64,000 bases of DNA from contig NZ_JAFIWC010000026.1 of NCBI RefSeq assembly GCF_017163755.1, positions 1 to 64,000 of the forward strand, in the 5' to 3' direction. This document shows, piece by piece, positions 49,218-60,215 of the stretch; the stretch's first letter is position 1, and every line of letters starts with the position of its first letter. Made by a program: the position numbers and the translations under genes. This DNA comes from Xanthomonas sp. GTDB taxonomy: Bacteria > Pseudomonadota > Gammaproteobacteria > Xanthomonadales > Xanthomonadaceae. The notes beneath the pieces were generated by a model. The model was not told where the DNA came from and did not search any database. It saw only the letters and a list, made by a program, of their open reading frames with translations.

Positions 49218-50902
49218 AGCAGCAGCCACAGCAGCAACGCCCCGGCGCCGCCGCCGAGATAGCAGCCCCGGCACGGCAGCGAGATCGCCTGCGGCGGCGA
49301 GAACGGCGCGGCATAGCCGTCGTCGTCCACCTGCTGCACGCGCACGTACCAGGTGCCGCCGCGCGGACGCGGCAGCGAGATCTGCGGCTCGTCGAGGGTG
49401 CGGTCGAGCAGCAGCGGCGCGTCGAAGTCGGGCTTGCGCGCGATCTGCACCCGGTAGCGCTGGCCGGGGTCGCCGGGTTGCCAGCGCAGCGTCAGCTGGC
49501 CCTTGGCCGCTTGCGGCGGTTGCAGCGCCGGGTCCAGCGGCGCATCGCTGATCCGCAGCTGCAGCGGCTGCCCGAACGGACCCTGCCGCCCTTGCGCATC
49601 GCGCGAGGCCACGCGCCAGAAGTATTCGCCCGGGGGCAGCGGCAGCGGCGCGCGCAGCCGGGTGGCGTCGGTCTGGCGTTCGAACACCAGGTCGCTGAAC
49701 TGGGCATCGCGCGCCAGCTGCAGTACCGAGGCGGCGGCGTCGGCGCTGCGCGCCCATTCGAAGCGCGGATGCGGCGTGCGCAATTGCTGCTGCTGCAACG
49801 GCTGCAGCGTCAGCGGCGGCAGCGGCGTGGCCCACACCTGCAGCGCGCGCTCGGCATCCTCGCCCTCGACCCCGGTGGCGGCGATGCCGCGCACCAGCAA
49901 CAGCAGGTGTCCGGCGGGCAGGTCGTCCAGCGCGATCTGCGCCTGCGTGGTCTGCCGCGCGAAGCGCAGCACCTGGCGCTGCTGCGCGTCCACCGCTTCG
50001 ACCCGGTAGCCGGCCGCGCCCGGCAACGGTTCCCAGGCCAGCAGGTACGGCGCGCTTTCCAGGCGGCTGCGCTGCTCGTCGAGCACCGGCGCCGGCAGCA
50101 GGCGCTCGGGCAGCGGCGCGGCGTCGGCGGCCATGCGCGAGGCCTCGCCGGGATGCAGCAGGCGCTGGCCGCGCGGGTTGCCGACCTGCACCACGCCCTG
50201 CAGCACCTCGGTGGCGGCCAGTTGGCCGTCCTCGTCGCCGGCGGCGGCGCGGAAGCGGGTGCCGCGCACGCTGCTGGTGCCGGCCGGGGTCTGGATGATG
50301 TAGCGCGATGCCGGGCCCTGGGCCGGGACCACCTCGTTGCTGGCGCGGCCCTGTTCAAGCCGCACGCGGGTGTCGACCATGCCGGTGGCGCCGTAGCGGG
50401 CGAGCTGGTCGAAGCGCACGCGGCTGTTCTCGCGGACCTGCATCTGCGAGCCGTCGGCGAACTGCACGGTCACGCTGGCGTCGGCCCCGGTCTGCAACGC
50501 GCTGCCGATCGGCAGCAGCATGCCGTCGTGCACCGGTGCCGCCGCCGCGCCCCCCGTGGCCTGCACGCTGGCCGCGCCGCGCAGCGCGATCACCCGTGCC
50601 GGCGCCGGCTGCACCCGCAGCCAGGCGATCGGGAAGCGCAACGGCTGCCCCGGCGGCAGCGCATAGGGATCGGACACGCCGTTGTGCCGGCCCAGGCGCC
50701 GCCAGTCCAGGTTGGGCTTGAGGTAGCGGTCGCTGAGCTGCCACAGGGTGTCGCCGGGGCGGACGCGGTAGACCCAGTCCTGGGCGGCGGCCAGCGGCGC
50801 GGCCGCCAGGCCCGCGCAGGCCATCAGCAGCAGGGCGAGGAGCCGGTACGCGGACAGGGGAAGGCGACGACGGGACGGGGTGCGGTTCTGGCTGCTCAAC
50901 AT
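49214..50902 (-). CDS. Exported LysM-FecR protein
   Basis: The 562-residue exported protein has a signal peptide (LLMACAGLAAAPLAAAQ), a LysM peptidoglycan-binding motif (YRVRPGDTLWQLSDRYL) near residue 45, a FecR domain (GADASVTVQFADGSQMQVRENSRVRFDQL) and Ig-like or fibronectin-like modules in the second half (YLLAWEPLPGAAGYRVEAVDAQQ, FEWARSADAAASVLQLARDAQFSDL). A short hydrophobic end (YLGGGAGALLLWLLL) may anchor it. It is coupled to the CHASE2-GGDEF gene, a known pairing of a FecR-like periplasmic sensor and a cyclase. Confidence 0.85.
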   Translation of the reverse strand: MLSSQNRTPSRRRLPLSAYRLLALLLMACAGLAAAPLAAAQDWVYRVRPGDTLWQLSDRYLKPNLDWRRLGRHNGVSDPYALPPGQPLRFPIAWLRVQPAPARVIALRGAASVQATGGAAAAPVHDGMLLPIGSALQTGADASVTVQFADGSQMQVRENSRVRFDQLARYGATGMVDTRVRLEQGRASNEVVPAQGPASRYIIQTPAGTSSVRGTRFRAAAGDEDGQLAATEVLQGVVQVGNPRGQRLLHPGEASRMAADAAPLPERLLPAPVLDEQRSRLESAPYLLAWEPLPGAAGYRVEAVDAQQRQVLRFARQTTQAQIALDDLPAGHLLLLVRGIAATGVEGEDAERALQVWATPLPPLTLQPLQQQQLRTPHPRFEWARSADAAASVLQLARDAQFSDLVFERQTDATRLRAPLPLPPGEYFWRVASRDAQGRQGPFGQPLQLRISDAPLDPALQPPQAAKGQLTLRWQPGDPGQRYRVQIARKPDFDAPLLLDRTLDEPQISLPRPRGGTWYVRVQQVDDDGYAAPFSPPQAISLPCRGCYLGGGAGALLLWLLL

Positions 50903-51056
50903 CTGGCCCTGGCAAGGACCAGGTGCGCGACGCCGGGCGCCGGGCCGATGTTTCCCCTGGTCGTGATGTCGCGGAGGGAGCCGGACGACTCGTCCGGGCC
51001 ACGGAGTGGCCGAACCGCGGAATCATGGCCAACCGATCCCATCCGTGACATGAATC

Positions 51057-51920
51057 TCAGAATAACAGGGCCGACATCTTACGCCGGTAGCGCCCGACCA
51101 GGTCCTCGTCCTCGATCACCCGGAACGCGTCGATCAGCGATTTCCGGGGCAGCCCGTCCTCGAAGGCGCGGTCCTGGCGCAGCATGTCCAGGAACTGCTC
51201 CAGCGCCGCCTCGTCGTCGCCGCCGACCAGGCGTTGCACCCCGAGCAGGTAGCGCGCCTTCAGGTCGGCCGGGTCCTGCGCGATGGCCGCCTGCAGCGCC
51301 TCGATCGGCGGCGCCTCCTTCAGCGCGTTGGCGAAGCCCAGCCGCGCCCGCGCGCGCACCGCGCGCTCGTCGGTGGCCAGGTTGGCGGGCAGGGCGTCGA
51401 TCAGCGCCTCGGCCTCGGCGACCGCGCCGGTCTTCACCAGCGCCAGCGCCAGGTCCAGCTTCAGCTCGGCCTTGTCCGGCTCGGCGGCGATCGCCTCGCG
51501 CAGGCGCAGCACCTCGGCGTGCGGGTCCAGCGGCGCGGCCGGCGCGTCGGGCGCCTGCTGTTCCGGCGCCGGCAGCGGCTCGATGCCGTGCTGCTTGAGG
51601 AATTCGCGCAACTGGCCCTCGGGCAGCGCACCGGGGAAGCCGTCGACCAGCTGCCCGTCCTTGACCAGGAACACGGTCGGCACCGAGCGGATCTGGAACG
51701 CGGCGGCGATCTGCTGCTCCTGGTCCACGTCGACCTTGGCCAGTTCGAACGCGCCGTGGTATTCGGCGGCCAGCTTCTCCAGGAGCGGCCCCAGGGTCTT
51801 GCACGGACCGCACCAGGGCGCCCAGAAATCCACCAGCACCGGGGTCTGCAGCGACTTCTGCAGCACCTCGGTCTCGAAGGTCTCGGTCTTGGCGTCGAAA
51901 ACGTGGGGATGGTCGGACAT
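51057..51920 (-). CDS. cnoX: Thioredoxin-TPR protein of the CnoX/YbbN type
   Basis: The 287-residue cytosolic protein has an N-terminal thioredoxin domain with the active site WAPWCGPCK (WCGPC near residue 36), and a C-terminal TPR region (LRLREAIAAEPDKAELKLDLALALVKTGAVAEAEALI...). E. coli CnoX (YbbN) has SxxC and is a chaperedoxin; the CGPC motif here keeps redox activity. The ATG at 51920 starts MSDHPHVF; an in-frame ATG lies 9 bases earlier. Confidence 0.88.
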   Translation of the reverse strand: MSDHPHVFDAKTETFETEVLQKSLQTPVLVDFWAPWCGPCKTLGPLLEKLAAEYHGAFELAKVDVDQEQQIAAAFQIRSVPTVFLVKDGQLVDGFPGALPEGQLREFLKQHGIEPLPAPEQQAPDAPAAPLDPHAEVLRLREAIAAEPDKAELKLDLALALVKTGAVAEAEALIDALPANLATDERAVRARARLGFANALKEAPPIEALQAAIAQDPADLKARYLLGVQRLVGGDDEAALEQFLDMLRQDRAFEDGLPRKSLIDAFRVIEDEDLVGRYRRKMSALLF

Positions 51921-52112
51921 GGGGCTCATCGTGAAGGCGAAGAAGGCCTCTATGGTGCCAAACGCGGACGACTCAAGGGCGTGGCGCCGGCGCGGCCCGC
52001 CGTGCAAGCACCGCCCGGCGCCGGTGCGGCAGGTGCCGGCGACGGGCGCAGCGGCCACAATGGCCGCCTTCCCGCGCGGCACCGGCGCGACAGACGAACC
52101 AAGGAGAGCCGA

Positions 52113-52736
52113 TTGGCCGATCGATACGAACGAGCGCTGCGCTACGCCGGGCCGGGGCTGGCGCTGCTGGCGGTGGCCGCGGTGGCCGGCTTCGGCCTGG
52201 CGCTGCCCGGCTACCTGCCGTGGTCGCACCCGCTGGCGCTGCTCGGCGCGCGCGGCATCGCCCATGCCTGGGCCTTCAATCTGCTGGTCTTCGTGCTGCC
52301 CGGCGCGCTGGCGCTCGGGCTGGCGCTGCGGCTGTTGCGCGGCGCCGGCCGCGGCGCGGCCTGGTCGCTGCGCGTGGGCGGCCAGCTGCTGGTGCTGGCG
52401 GGCCTGGCGTATGCCGGCATGGGACTGCTGCCGCTGGATCCGTCCGATCTGCAGGCGCGCGCGACCCGGCTGCATGCCACGGCCTGGCTGCTGTGGGTGG
52501 TGGCGCTGGTGCCGGCGGCGGCGCTGCTGGGCCGCGGCGCCTGGCGCGTGCCGGGTGCGCGCCGCTGGGCGCAGGCGGCGTGGGCGGTGGCGGTGCTGGC
52601 GGCGTTGGGCGCGTTCGCGCTGGATGCGCTGGTGTCGCCGGCGATCGCGCAGCGGCTGGTGTTCGGCCTGTGGTGGGCGTGGCTGGCATGGCTGGCCTGC
52701 CGGCGTGGGCCGGTTGCCGTCGCGCGCGGCGGCTGA
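52113..52736 (+). CDS. DUF998-like membrane protein
   Basis: The 207-residue product has six membrane helices like the DUF998 group (PGLALLAVAAVAGFGLALPGYLPWSHPLALLGARG...). The start is TTG at 52113, preceded by AAGGAGAGCC; no ATG or GTG is nearby. It resembles the DUF998-like protein at 33869 only in topology. Function unknown. Confidence 0.7.
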   Translation: MADRYERALRYAGPGLALLAVAAVAGFGLALPGYLPWSHPLALLGARGIAHAWAFNLLVFVLPGALALGLALRLLRGAGRGAAWSLRVGGQLLVLAGLAYAGMGLLPLDPSDLQARATRLHATAWLLWVVALVPAAALLGRGAWRVPGARRWAQAAWAVAVLAALGAFALDALVSPAIAQRLVFGLWWAWLAWLACRRGPVAVARGG

Positions 52737-52991
52737 GCGCCGATTCTGCGCAATGGACGGCGCTGCACGCCGCGCCGGCGCCGGTGCCGGCGCGCGACGC
52801 GGCGGCCGCGAAGCGGCATGGCGGCGGCCGCCACAAGCGGCTTTTACCGGCACCTGTCGCAGCGCAGGCGGGTTTCGCCCGGCGCGCATGAGGCGGGGCC
52901 GGGGCCCGCGCCGCGCGCCGCTCGTCGCCAGGATTGGAGCGGCTTGCTGCGCTGCGGTACCCTTTGCCGCTTTGTTGCCGCCTGGCCCTAG

Positions 52992-55643
<2,652 letters not shown>

Positions 55644-55788
55644 AGCCGCGCCGCCTGCGTGCCGCGGGCGGCGGCACGTGCCCGGCCGGGTCCGGCGCCG
55701 CCGCTGCGCGTCTCAACCCCTGTTCACGCGGCATCGGTCAGGCTAGCCGCCTGTTGCCGCGCCCTGCCGGCTCCTCCAGACTGTGTCC

Positions 55789-56367
55789 ATGACCCGACTC
55801 CTGCTCGCCCTCGTCCTCGCGACGTCCCTGACCGCCTGCGGTTTCCACCTGCGCGACAAGCTGACCCTGCCGGCCGGCACGCCCGCGGTGAAGGTGGTCT
55901 CCTCGGCGCCGTACAGCGAGCTGGTCAAGCTGCTCGAACGCGGGCTGCGCGCCTCCGGCGCGCAGATCGCCGAGAAGGACGTCAACACCGGCGTGGCGCG
56001 CCTGGAAGTGCTGTCCGAGCGCTGGGGCGACCTGCCGATCGCGCTCGACGCCGAAGGCCGCGCGCAGGAGTACAGCCTGCGCTACGCGGCGATCTTCGTG
56101 TTCCGCCTGCCCGACGGCAGCGATCTGGTGCCGCAGCAGGTGATCGAGCTGTCGCGCGACTACGTGTCGCCGCCCACCGACGCCACCGGCACCACCACCG
56201 AGCGCGAGATCCTGGCCGATGAACTGCGCCGCGAGATGTCGGCGTCGATCCTGCGCCGCATCGACAGCGTCGCGCGCGCGCAGATCCGCGACGGCAGGAG
56301 CGACTTCAACGGCGGCGGCGTGCCGCCGGCCGAGCCCGCCACGCCGCCGGCCACGCAGCAGCCTTGA
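55789..56367 (+). CDS. lptE: LPS-assembly lipoprotein LptE
   Basis: The 192-residue lipoprotein has a signal peptide and lipobox LTAC; Cys is lipidated. The mature part matches the LptE family (GFHLRDKLTLPAGTPAVKVVSSAPYSELVKLLERGL, LRYAAIFVFRLPDGSDLVPQQVIELSRDY). It plugs the LptD barrel and helps deliver LPS to the outer leaflet. The tail (GGGVPPAEPATPPATQQP) is disordered. ATG at 55789 or 55783. Confidence 0.93.
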   Translation: MTRLLLALVLATSLTACGFHLRDKLTLPAGTPAVKVVSSAPYSELVKLLERGLRASGAQIAEKDVNTGVARLEVLSERWGDLPIALDAEGRAQEYSLRYAAIFVFRLPDGSDLVPQQVIELSRDYVSPPTDATGTTTEREILADELRREMSASILRRIDSVARAQIRDGRSDFNGGGVPPAEPATPPATQQP

Positions 56368-56438
56368 CCGACCGCATCGCGCTCGCGCCGCGTCCGCCCG
56401 CGCTGGGCGGCGCGGCGGCGACGCGCTAGGCTGCCGCC

Positions 56439-57473
56439 ATGGAATTGCGCCCCGAACAGCTCGTCACCCAGGCGGCCTCGCAGCCGCTGCACCCGGTCTA
56501 CCTGATCGCCGGCCCGGAAACCCTGCGCGTGCTCGAGGCCGCCGACGCGGTGCGGGCGCGCGCGCGCGCCGAAGGCATCGGCGAGCGCGAGGTGTTCGAC
56601 GCCGACGGCCGCGACTTCGACTGGAGCCAGCTGTATTCCAGCTTCAACGCGCCGAGCCTGTTCAGTCCGCGCCGCCTGCTCGAACTGCGCCTGCCCAGCG
56701 GCAAGCCGGGCAAGGAGGGCGCCGAGGTGATCGGCGCGTTCTGCGCCGATCCGCCGCCGGACGTGGTGCTGCTGATCACCTGCAACGAATGGAGCAAGGC
56801 GCACCAGGGCAAATGGGCCGACGCGGTCGGGCGGCTGGGGGTGATCGCGGTGGCCTGGGCGATCAAGCCGCACGAACTGGGCGACTGGATCGAGCGCCGC
56901 CTGCGCAGCAAGGGCCTGCGCGCCGACGCCGGCGCGGTGCAGCGCCTGGCCGAGCGCGTGGAGGGCAACCTGCTCGCCGCCGCGCAGGAGATCGACAAGC
57001 TGGCCCTGCTGGCCGACGGCCAGAGCCTGGACGTGGCGGCGATGGAGTCGCTGGTCGCCGACGCGGCGCGCTACGACGTGTTCCGCCTGGCCGAGTGCAC
57101 GCTCGCCGGGCAGGCGCCGGCGGTCGGCCGCATGCTGCTCGGATTGCGCGCCGAAGGCGAGGCCGTCGCGGCGCTGATGCCGATCCTGATCAAGGAACTG
57201 CTGCGCACCGCGGCGCTGGCCAAGGTGCAGGCCGCCGGCGGCAACCTGGCCGCGGAGATGAAGGGGCAGGGCATCTGGGAATCGCGGCAGGCGCCGTTCA
57301 AGCGCGCGCTGCAGCGGCATGCCGAGCCGCGCCGCTGGGAGCGCTTCGTCGCCGAGGCCGGGCGCATCGACCGCATCGCCAAGGGCCGCGCCGACGGCGA
57401 CGCCTGGGTCGCGCTGGAGCGGCTGCTGCTGGCGATCGCCGAGGCGCGCGCAGTGCGGTTGTTGGTGGTATGA
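56439..57473 (+). CDS. holA: DNA polymerase III subunit delta
   Basis: The 344-residue protein has the HolA pattern (PVYLIAGPETLRVLEAADAVRARARAEG, FNAPSLFSPRRLLELRLPSGKPGK, LAERVEGNLLAAAQEIDKLALLADG). It opens the beta clamp during loading. Its stop overlaps the ATG of the nadD reading frame (ATGA). Confidence 0.95.
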   Translation: MELRPEQLVTQAASQPLHPVYLIAGPETLRVLEAADAVRARARAEGIGEREVFDADGRDFDWSQLYSSFNAPSLFSPRRLLELRLPSGKPGKEGAEVIGAFCADPPPDVVLLITCNEWSKAHQGKWADAVGRLGVIAVAWAIKPHELGDWIERRLRSKGLRADAGAVQRLAERVEGNLLAAAQEIDKLALLADGQSLDVAAMESLVADAARYDVFRLAECTLAGQAPAVGRMLLGLRAEGEAVAALMPILIKELLRTAALAKVQAAGGNLAAEMKGQGIWESRQAPFKRALQRHAEPRRWERFVAEAGRIDRIAKGRADGDAWVALERLLLAIAEARAVRLLVV

Positions 57474-58306
57474 CGAACGGGACTCGGGACTCGGGACTCG
57501 GGACTCGGAACAGCGAGATTCCAGCGGGTGCGGGCAGTGGAGGCAGTACCGGTTCCCGACCCGCCGAACAGTCTCTGGAACCCGCGTTGTCGCAGGTATC
57601 GGGATTTTCCGAATCCCGAGTCCCGAGTCCCGAGTCCCGACAACTCCACCTGATCTACGGCGGCACCTTCGATCCGGTCCACAACGGCCACCTGGCGATC
57701 GCGCGTGCGGCGCGCGACGAGCTCGGGGTCCCGGTGCGGCTGATGCCGGCGGCCGATCCGCCGCACCGGGCCGCGCCCGGCGCCAATGCGCGCCAGCGCT
57801 GCCGGATGCTGGCGCTGGCGATCGGCGAGGAGCCGGGCCTGCTGCTCGACGGCCACGAACTGCGCCGCGCGCTGGCGCAGCCGGGCGTGGCCTCGTACAG
57901 CATCGACACCGTGCGCGAACTGCGCGCCGAACTCGGCGCCACGGCGCCGCTGGCATTGCTGGTGGGCTCGGACAGCTTCGTCGGCTTCAGCGGCTGGCGC
58001 GAATGGCGCGCGTTGCTGGACGCCGCGCACGTGGTGATCGCCGATCGCGCCGGCAGCGGCTGGGAGCGGGCCTTGCCGGAGGAACTGGCGGCGGCCGCCG
58101 CCGGCCGCTGGGCGGCGTCGCCGCAGGCGCTGCAGGCGGCGCCGGGCGGCCTGCTGTGGCGCCTGCGGCAGCCGCTGCGCGCCGAATCGGCGAGCCTGGT
58201 GCGCGAGCGCATCGGCAACGGCGGCGACTGGGAAAGCCTGCTGCCGCCCGCCGTGGCGCAGTACATCCGCGCCGCCGGGCTGTACGCGCCCCCCGCCGCC
58301 GGCTAG
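57470..58306 (+). CDS. nadD: Nicotinate-nucleotide adenylyltransferase with repeat-encoded N-terminus
   Basis: The 278-residue enzyme adenylates NaMN to NaAD in NAD biosynthesis. The signature GGTFDPVHNGH starts at residue 64; family members have it near residue 9. Residues 1-58 are encoded by heptad arrays at 57479-57506 and 57611-57638 plus the stretch between. The only ATG before the catalytic motif is at 57470, overlapping the holA stop; a TTG at about 57587 is an alternative that would still leave repeat-derived residues at the N-terminus. The remaining enzyme (SYSIDTVRELRAELG, LVGSDSFVGFSGWREW) looks normal. Confidence 0.9.
   Translation: MTNGTRDSGLGTRNSEIPAGAGSGGSTGSRPAEQSLEPALSQVSGFSESRVPSPESRQLHLIYGGTFDPVHNGHLAIARAARDELGVPVRLMPAADPPHRAAPGANARQRCRMLALAIGEEPGLLLDGHELRRALAQPGVASYSIDTVRELRAELGATAPLALLVGSDSFVGFSGWREWRALLDAAHVVIADRAGSGWERALPEELAAAAAGRWAASPQALQAAPGGLLWRLRQPLRAESASLVRERIGNGGDWESLLPPAVAQYIRAAGLYAPPAAG
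57479..57638. repeat. Inverted heptad pair within the 5' end of nadD
   Basis: Four GGGACTC units (57479-57506) and four reverse units (GAATCCC, then three GAGTCCC; 57611-57638) flank about 105 bases and could form a 28-bp stem. In the nadD frame they encode GTRDSGLGTRNSE and SESRVPSPESR. The GGGATTTTC just before the reverse array also occurs after the arrays at 34950 and 38497. Confidence 0.9.
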
Positions 58307-58333
58307 CTGAATACGCGACGCCGCGCAGTTCCT

Positions 58334-58339
58334 TATAAT
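58334..58339 (+). promoter_or_regulatory. Perfect TATAAT -10 candidate before rsfS
   Basis: TATAAT at 58334-58339 is an exact sigma-70 -10 hexamer in a region otherwise GC-rich, 28 bases before the rsfS start. A -35 match is weak (about TTGACA-poor), so it may be an extended or weak promoter giving rsfS independent expression. Confidence 0.5.
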
Positions 58340-58366
58340 TCGCCCCATTCCAACGAGTCCGCACCT

Positions 58367-58780
58367 TTGTCCAGTCAAGCCCACGTCATCAAGACCCAAC
58401 TGCCCAACCCGCCGCCGCCGTTGCCGGTGCTGCTCGCCCACGTGCGCAACGCGATCGAAGAGCTCAAGGCCAAGGACGTGGTCGAGATCGACGTACGCGG
58501 CAAGTCCAGCGTCACCGACTACATGGTCGTCGTTTCGGGCACCTCGACCCGCCACGTCAAGTCGATCGCCGATGAAGTGATCAAGCACGCCAAGAAGCTG
58601 GACGTGATGCCGCTGGGCGTGGAAGGCGAGCGCGAGGCCGAGTGGGTGCTGGTCGACCTCGGCGACGTGGTGGTGCACGTGATGCTGCCGCGCGTGCGCG
58701 AGTTCTACGCGCTGGAGCGGCTGTGGACGGTCGGCGACCAGCCGCCGCACGACGCGGACGACGACGCGCGCGATGCCTGA
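58367..58780 (+). CDS. rsfS: Ribosome silencing factor RsfS
   Basis: The 137-residue protein matches RsfS/Iojap ([34 protein letters not shown]...[24 protein letters not shown]). It binds L14 of the large ribosomal subunit and blocks subunit joining in starvation. The start is TTG at 58367; I see no in-frame ATG or GTG near the conserved N-terminus. The stop overlaps the start of the next gene by 8 bases. Confidence 0.92.
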   Translation: MSSQAHVIKTQLPNPPPPLPVLLAHVRNAIEELKAKDVVEIDVRGKSSVTDYMVVVSGTSTRHVKSIADEVIKHAKKLDVMPLGVEGEREAEWVLVDLGDVVVHVMLPRVREFYALERLWTVGDQPPHDADDDARDA

Positions 58781-59939
58781 TCCAACGCACCGGCGCGACG
58801 CTGCGCCGGTGGCGGATGCAATCCCGAACCTGGCGCTGTCGGCCGTGCTGGCATCCGCCGGCAGCGCGCTGCGCAGTGCCGCGGGCGCGCGCTTCGACAC
58901 GCTGGTCGCGCAACTGGAACGCAGCCGCGGCGAACTGGCCGCCTGGCGCGAGGCCTTGCCGCGCTGGCAGCAGCGCTTCCACGAACAGGTGCAGCCGTTG
59001 CTGCAGCGGCGCGACCAGCTGCACGCCGAGCGCGTGCTGGCGCTGGATGCGCTGTGCATGGCGCAGAAGCTGGGCAAGGCCGACCGCGCCGCGCTGTCGG
59101 CGCAGATCTGCCTGCTGGCCGAGCCGTTGATCGAGGACGCCGGCCTGCTCGAACTCAAGCCGCTCCACGACCGCCATGCGGACACGCCGTTCGACCAGCG
59201 CATCGCCGCCTCCGATGCGGCGCTGCGGGCGATGATCGCGGCGCATTTCGGCGTGGACGCCGACGCCTTGCCGTACCTGGCGACACCGCAGGCGCTGTTC
59301 GAGCGCCTGCAGCAGCGCCGCCGGCAGACCCAGGCCGCCGCCGCCGCGCGCAAGGCGAAGCAGGCGCAGCGCGCCGCGTCGGCCGCGCCGGCGCCGGCAT
59401 TCGATCCGCAGATCGCGCTGCGCGAGCTGTACCGCCGGCTGGCCGCGACGCTGCACCCGGACCGCGAGGCCGATCCGCAGCAGCGCGAACGCAAGACCGT
59501 GCTGATGCAACGGCTCAACGCGGCCTATGCCGACGCCGACCTGCTCGGCTTGTTTGAATTGCAGGTGCAGGCCGGCCAACTGGACGCCGCCGCGTTCGCG
59601 ACGATGGCCGATACCCGCATCGAGCGCTACAACCGCATGCTCGGCGAGCAGCTGCAGGCCACGCAGGACGAACTGCGGCGTATCGACGCCGCGTTCAAGG
59701 CCGACTACGCCGTGTTCGGCACGCGCCGGCTCAAGCCGGAACGGCTGCAGGCGGCGATGGCCGAGATCAAGCGCGCGCTGCAGGACGAGATCGACGCGCT
59801 GGCGGAGGATCTGCGCGAGCTGCAGCGCGCGCCGAGCCTGCGGCACTGGCTCAAGCGGCAGGATGCGCCGCCGTCCGAGGCGTCGCGCGAAGCCCTGCTG
59901 TTCCAGGCCATGCTGGACGACGCGCAACGCGACGACTAG
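58773..59939 (+). CDS. J-domain-like protein of unknown function
   Basis: The 388-residue protein is Ala/Gln/Arg-rich and mostly helical. Near residues 215-255 it has a J-like segment ([48 protein letters not shown]) with the His-Pro-Asp loop, as in J-domain co-chaperones. Long coiled-coil-like helices flank it. It overlaps rsfS by 8 bases, so it is in the same operon. No DnaK partner is known; interaction with an Hsp70 is inference. Confidence 0.72.
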   Translation: MPDPTHRRDAAPVADAIPNLALSAVLASAGSALRSAAGARFDTLVAQLERSRGELAAWREALPRWQQRFHEQVQPLLQRRDQLHAERVLALDALCMAQKLGKADRAALSAQICLLAEPLIEDAGLLELKPLHDRHADTPFDQRIAASDAALRAMIAAHFGVDADALPYLATPQALFERLQQRRRQTQAAAAARKAKQAQRAASAAPAPAFDPQIALRELYRRLAATLHPDREADPQQRERKTVLMQRLNAAYADADLLGLFELQVQAGQLDAAAFATMADTRIERYNRMLGEQLQATQDELRRIDAAFKADYAVFGTRRLKPERLQAAMAEIKRALQDEIDALAEDLRELQRAPSLRHWLKRQDAPPSEASREALLFQAMLDDAQRDD

Positions 59940-60086
59940 GCGCGCGCCTTCGATCGCGCGGGGACGCGCACGGATGCCGCGCGGCACCGGCGGGCCTGCA
60001 CTGGCTTCTGCAAACGCCCGTCGGCTGCGGAATCCGAGCCGAAGATGCCCGCCAGCCGCATCGGCTATCCGCCGGAAAATGCGTTG

Positions 60087-60121
60087 GCCGGGTGGATCGG
60101 CAATGCGCCGATCCACCCGGC
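60087..60121. terminator. Perfect hairpin between convergent genes
   Basis: A 15-bp perfect stem (GCCGGGTGGATCGGC and its complement) with an AATGC loop. It lies between the stops of the J-like gene and the convergent PhoX gene and probably ends both transcripts, although no T-run is present. Confidence 0.65.
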
Positions 60122-60215
60122 GACACGACCAGGACAGCGGCGCTTGCGGGCGCCGTCGTCTTTTTTGCAGCGGCCGCGATCGCGCGCGGCCGTCGCAGTC
60201 GTGGCGCTGCGCCGC

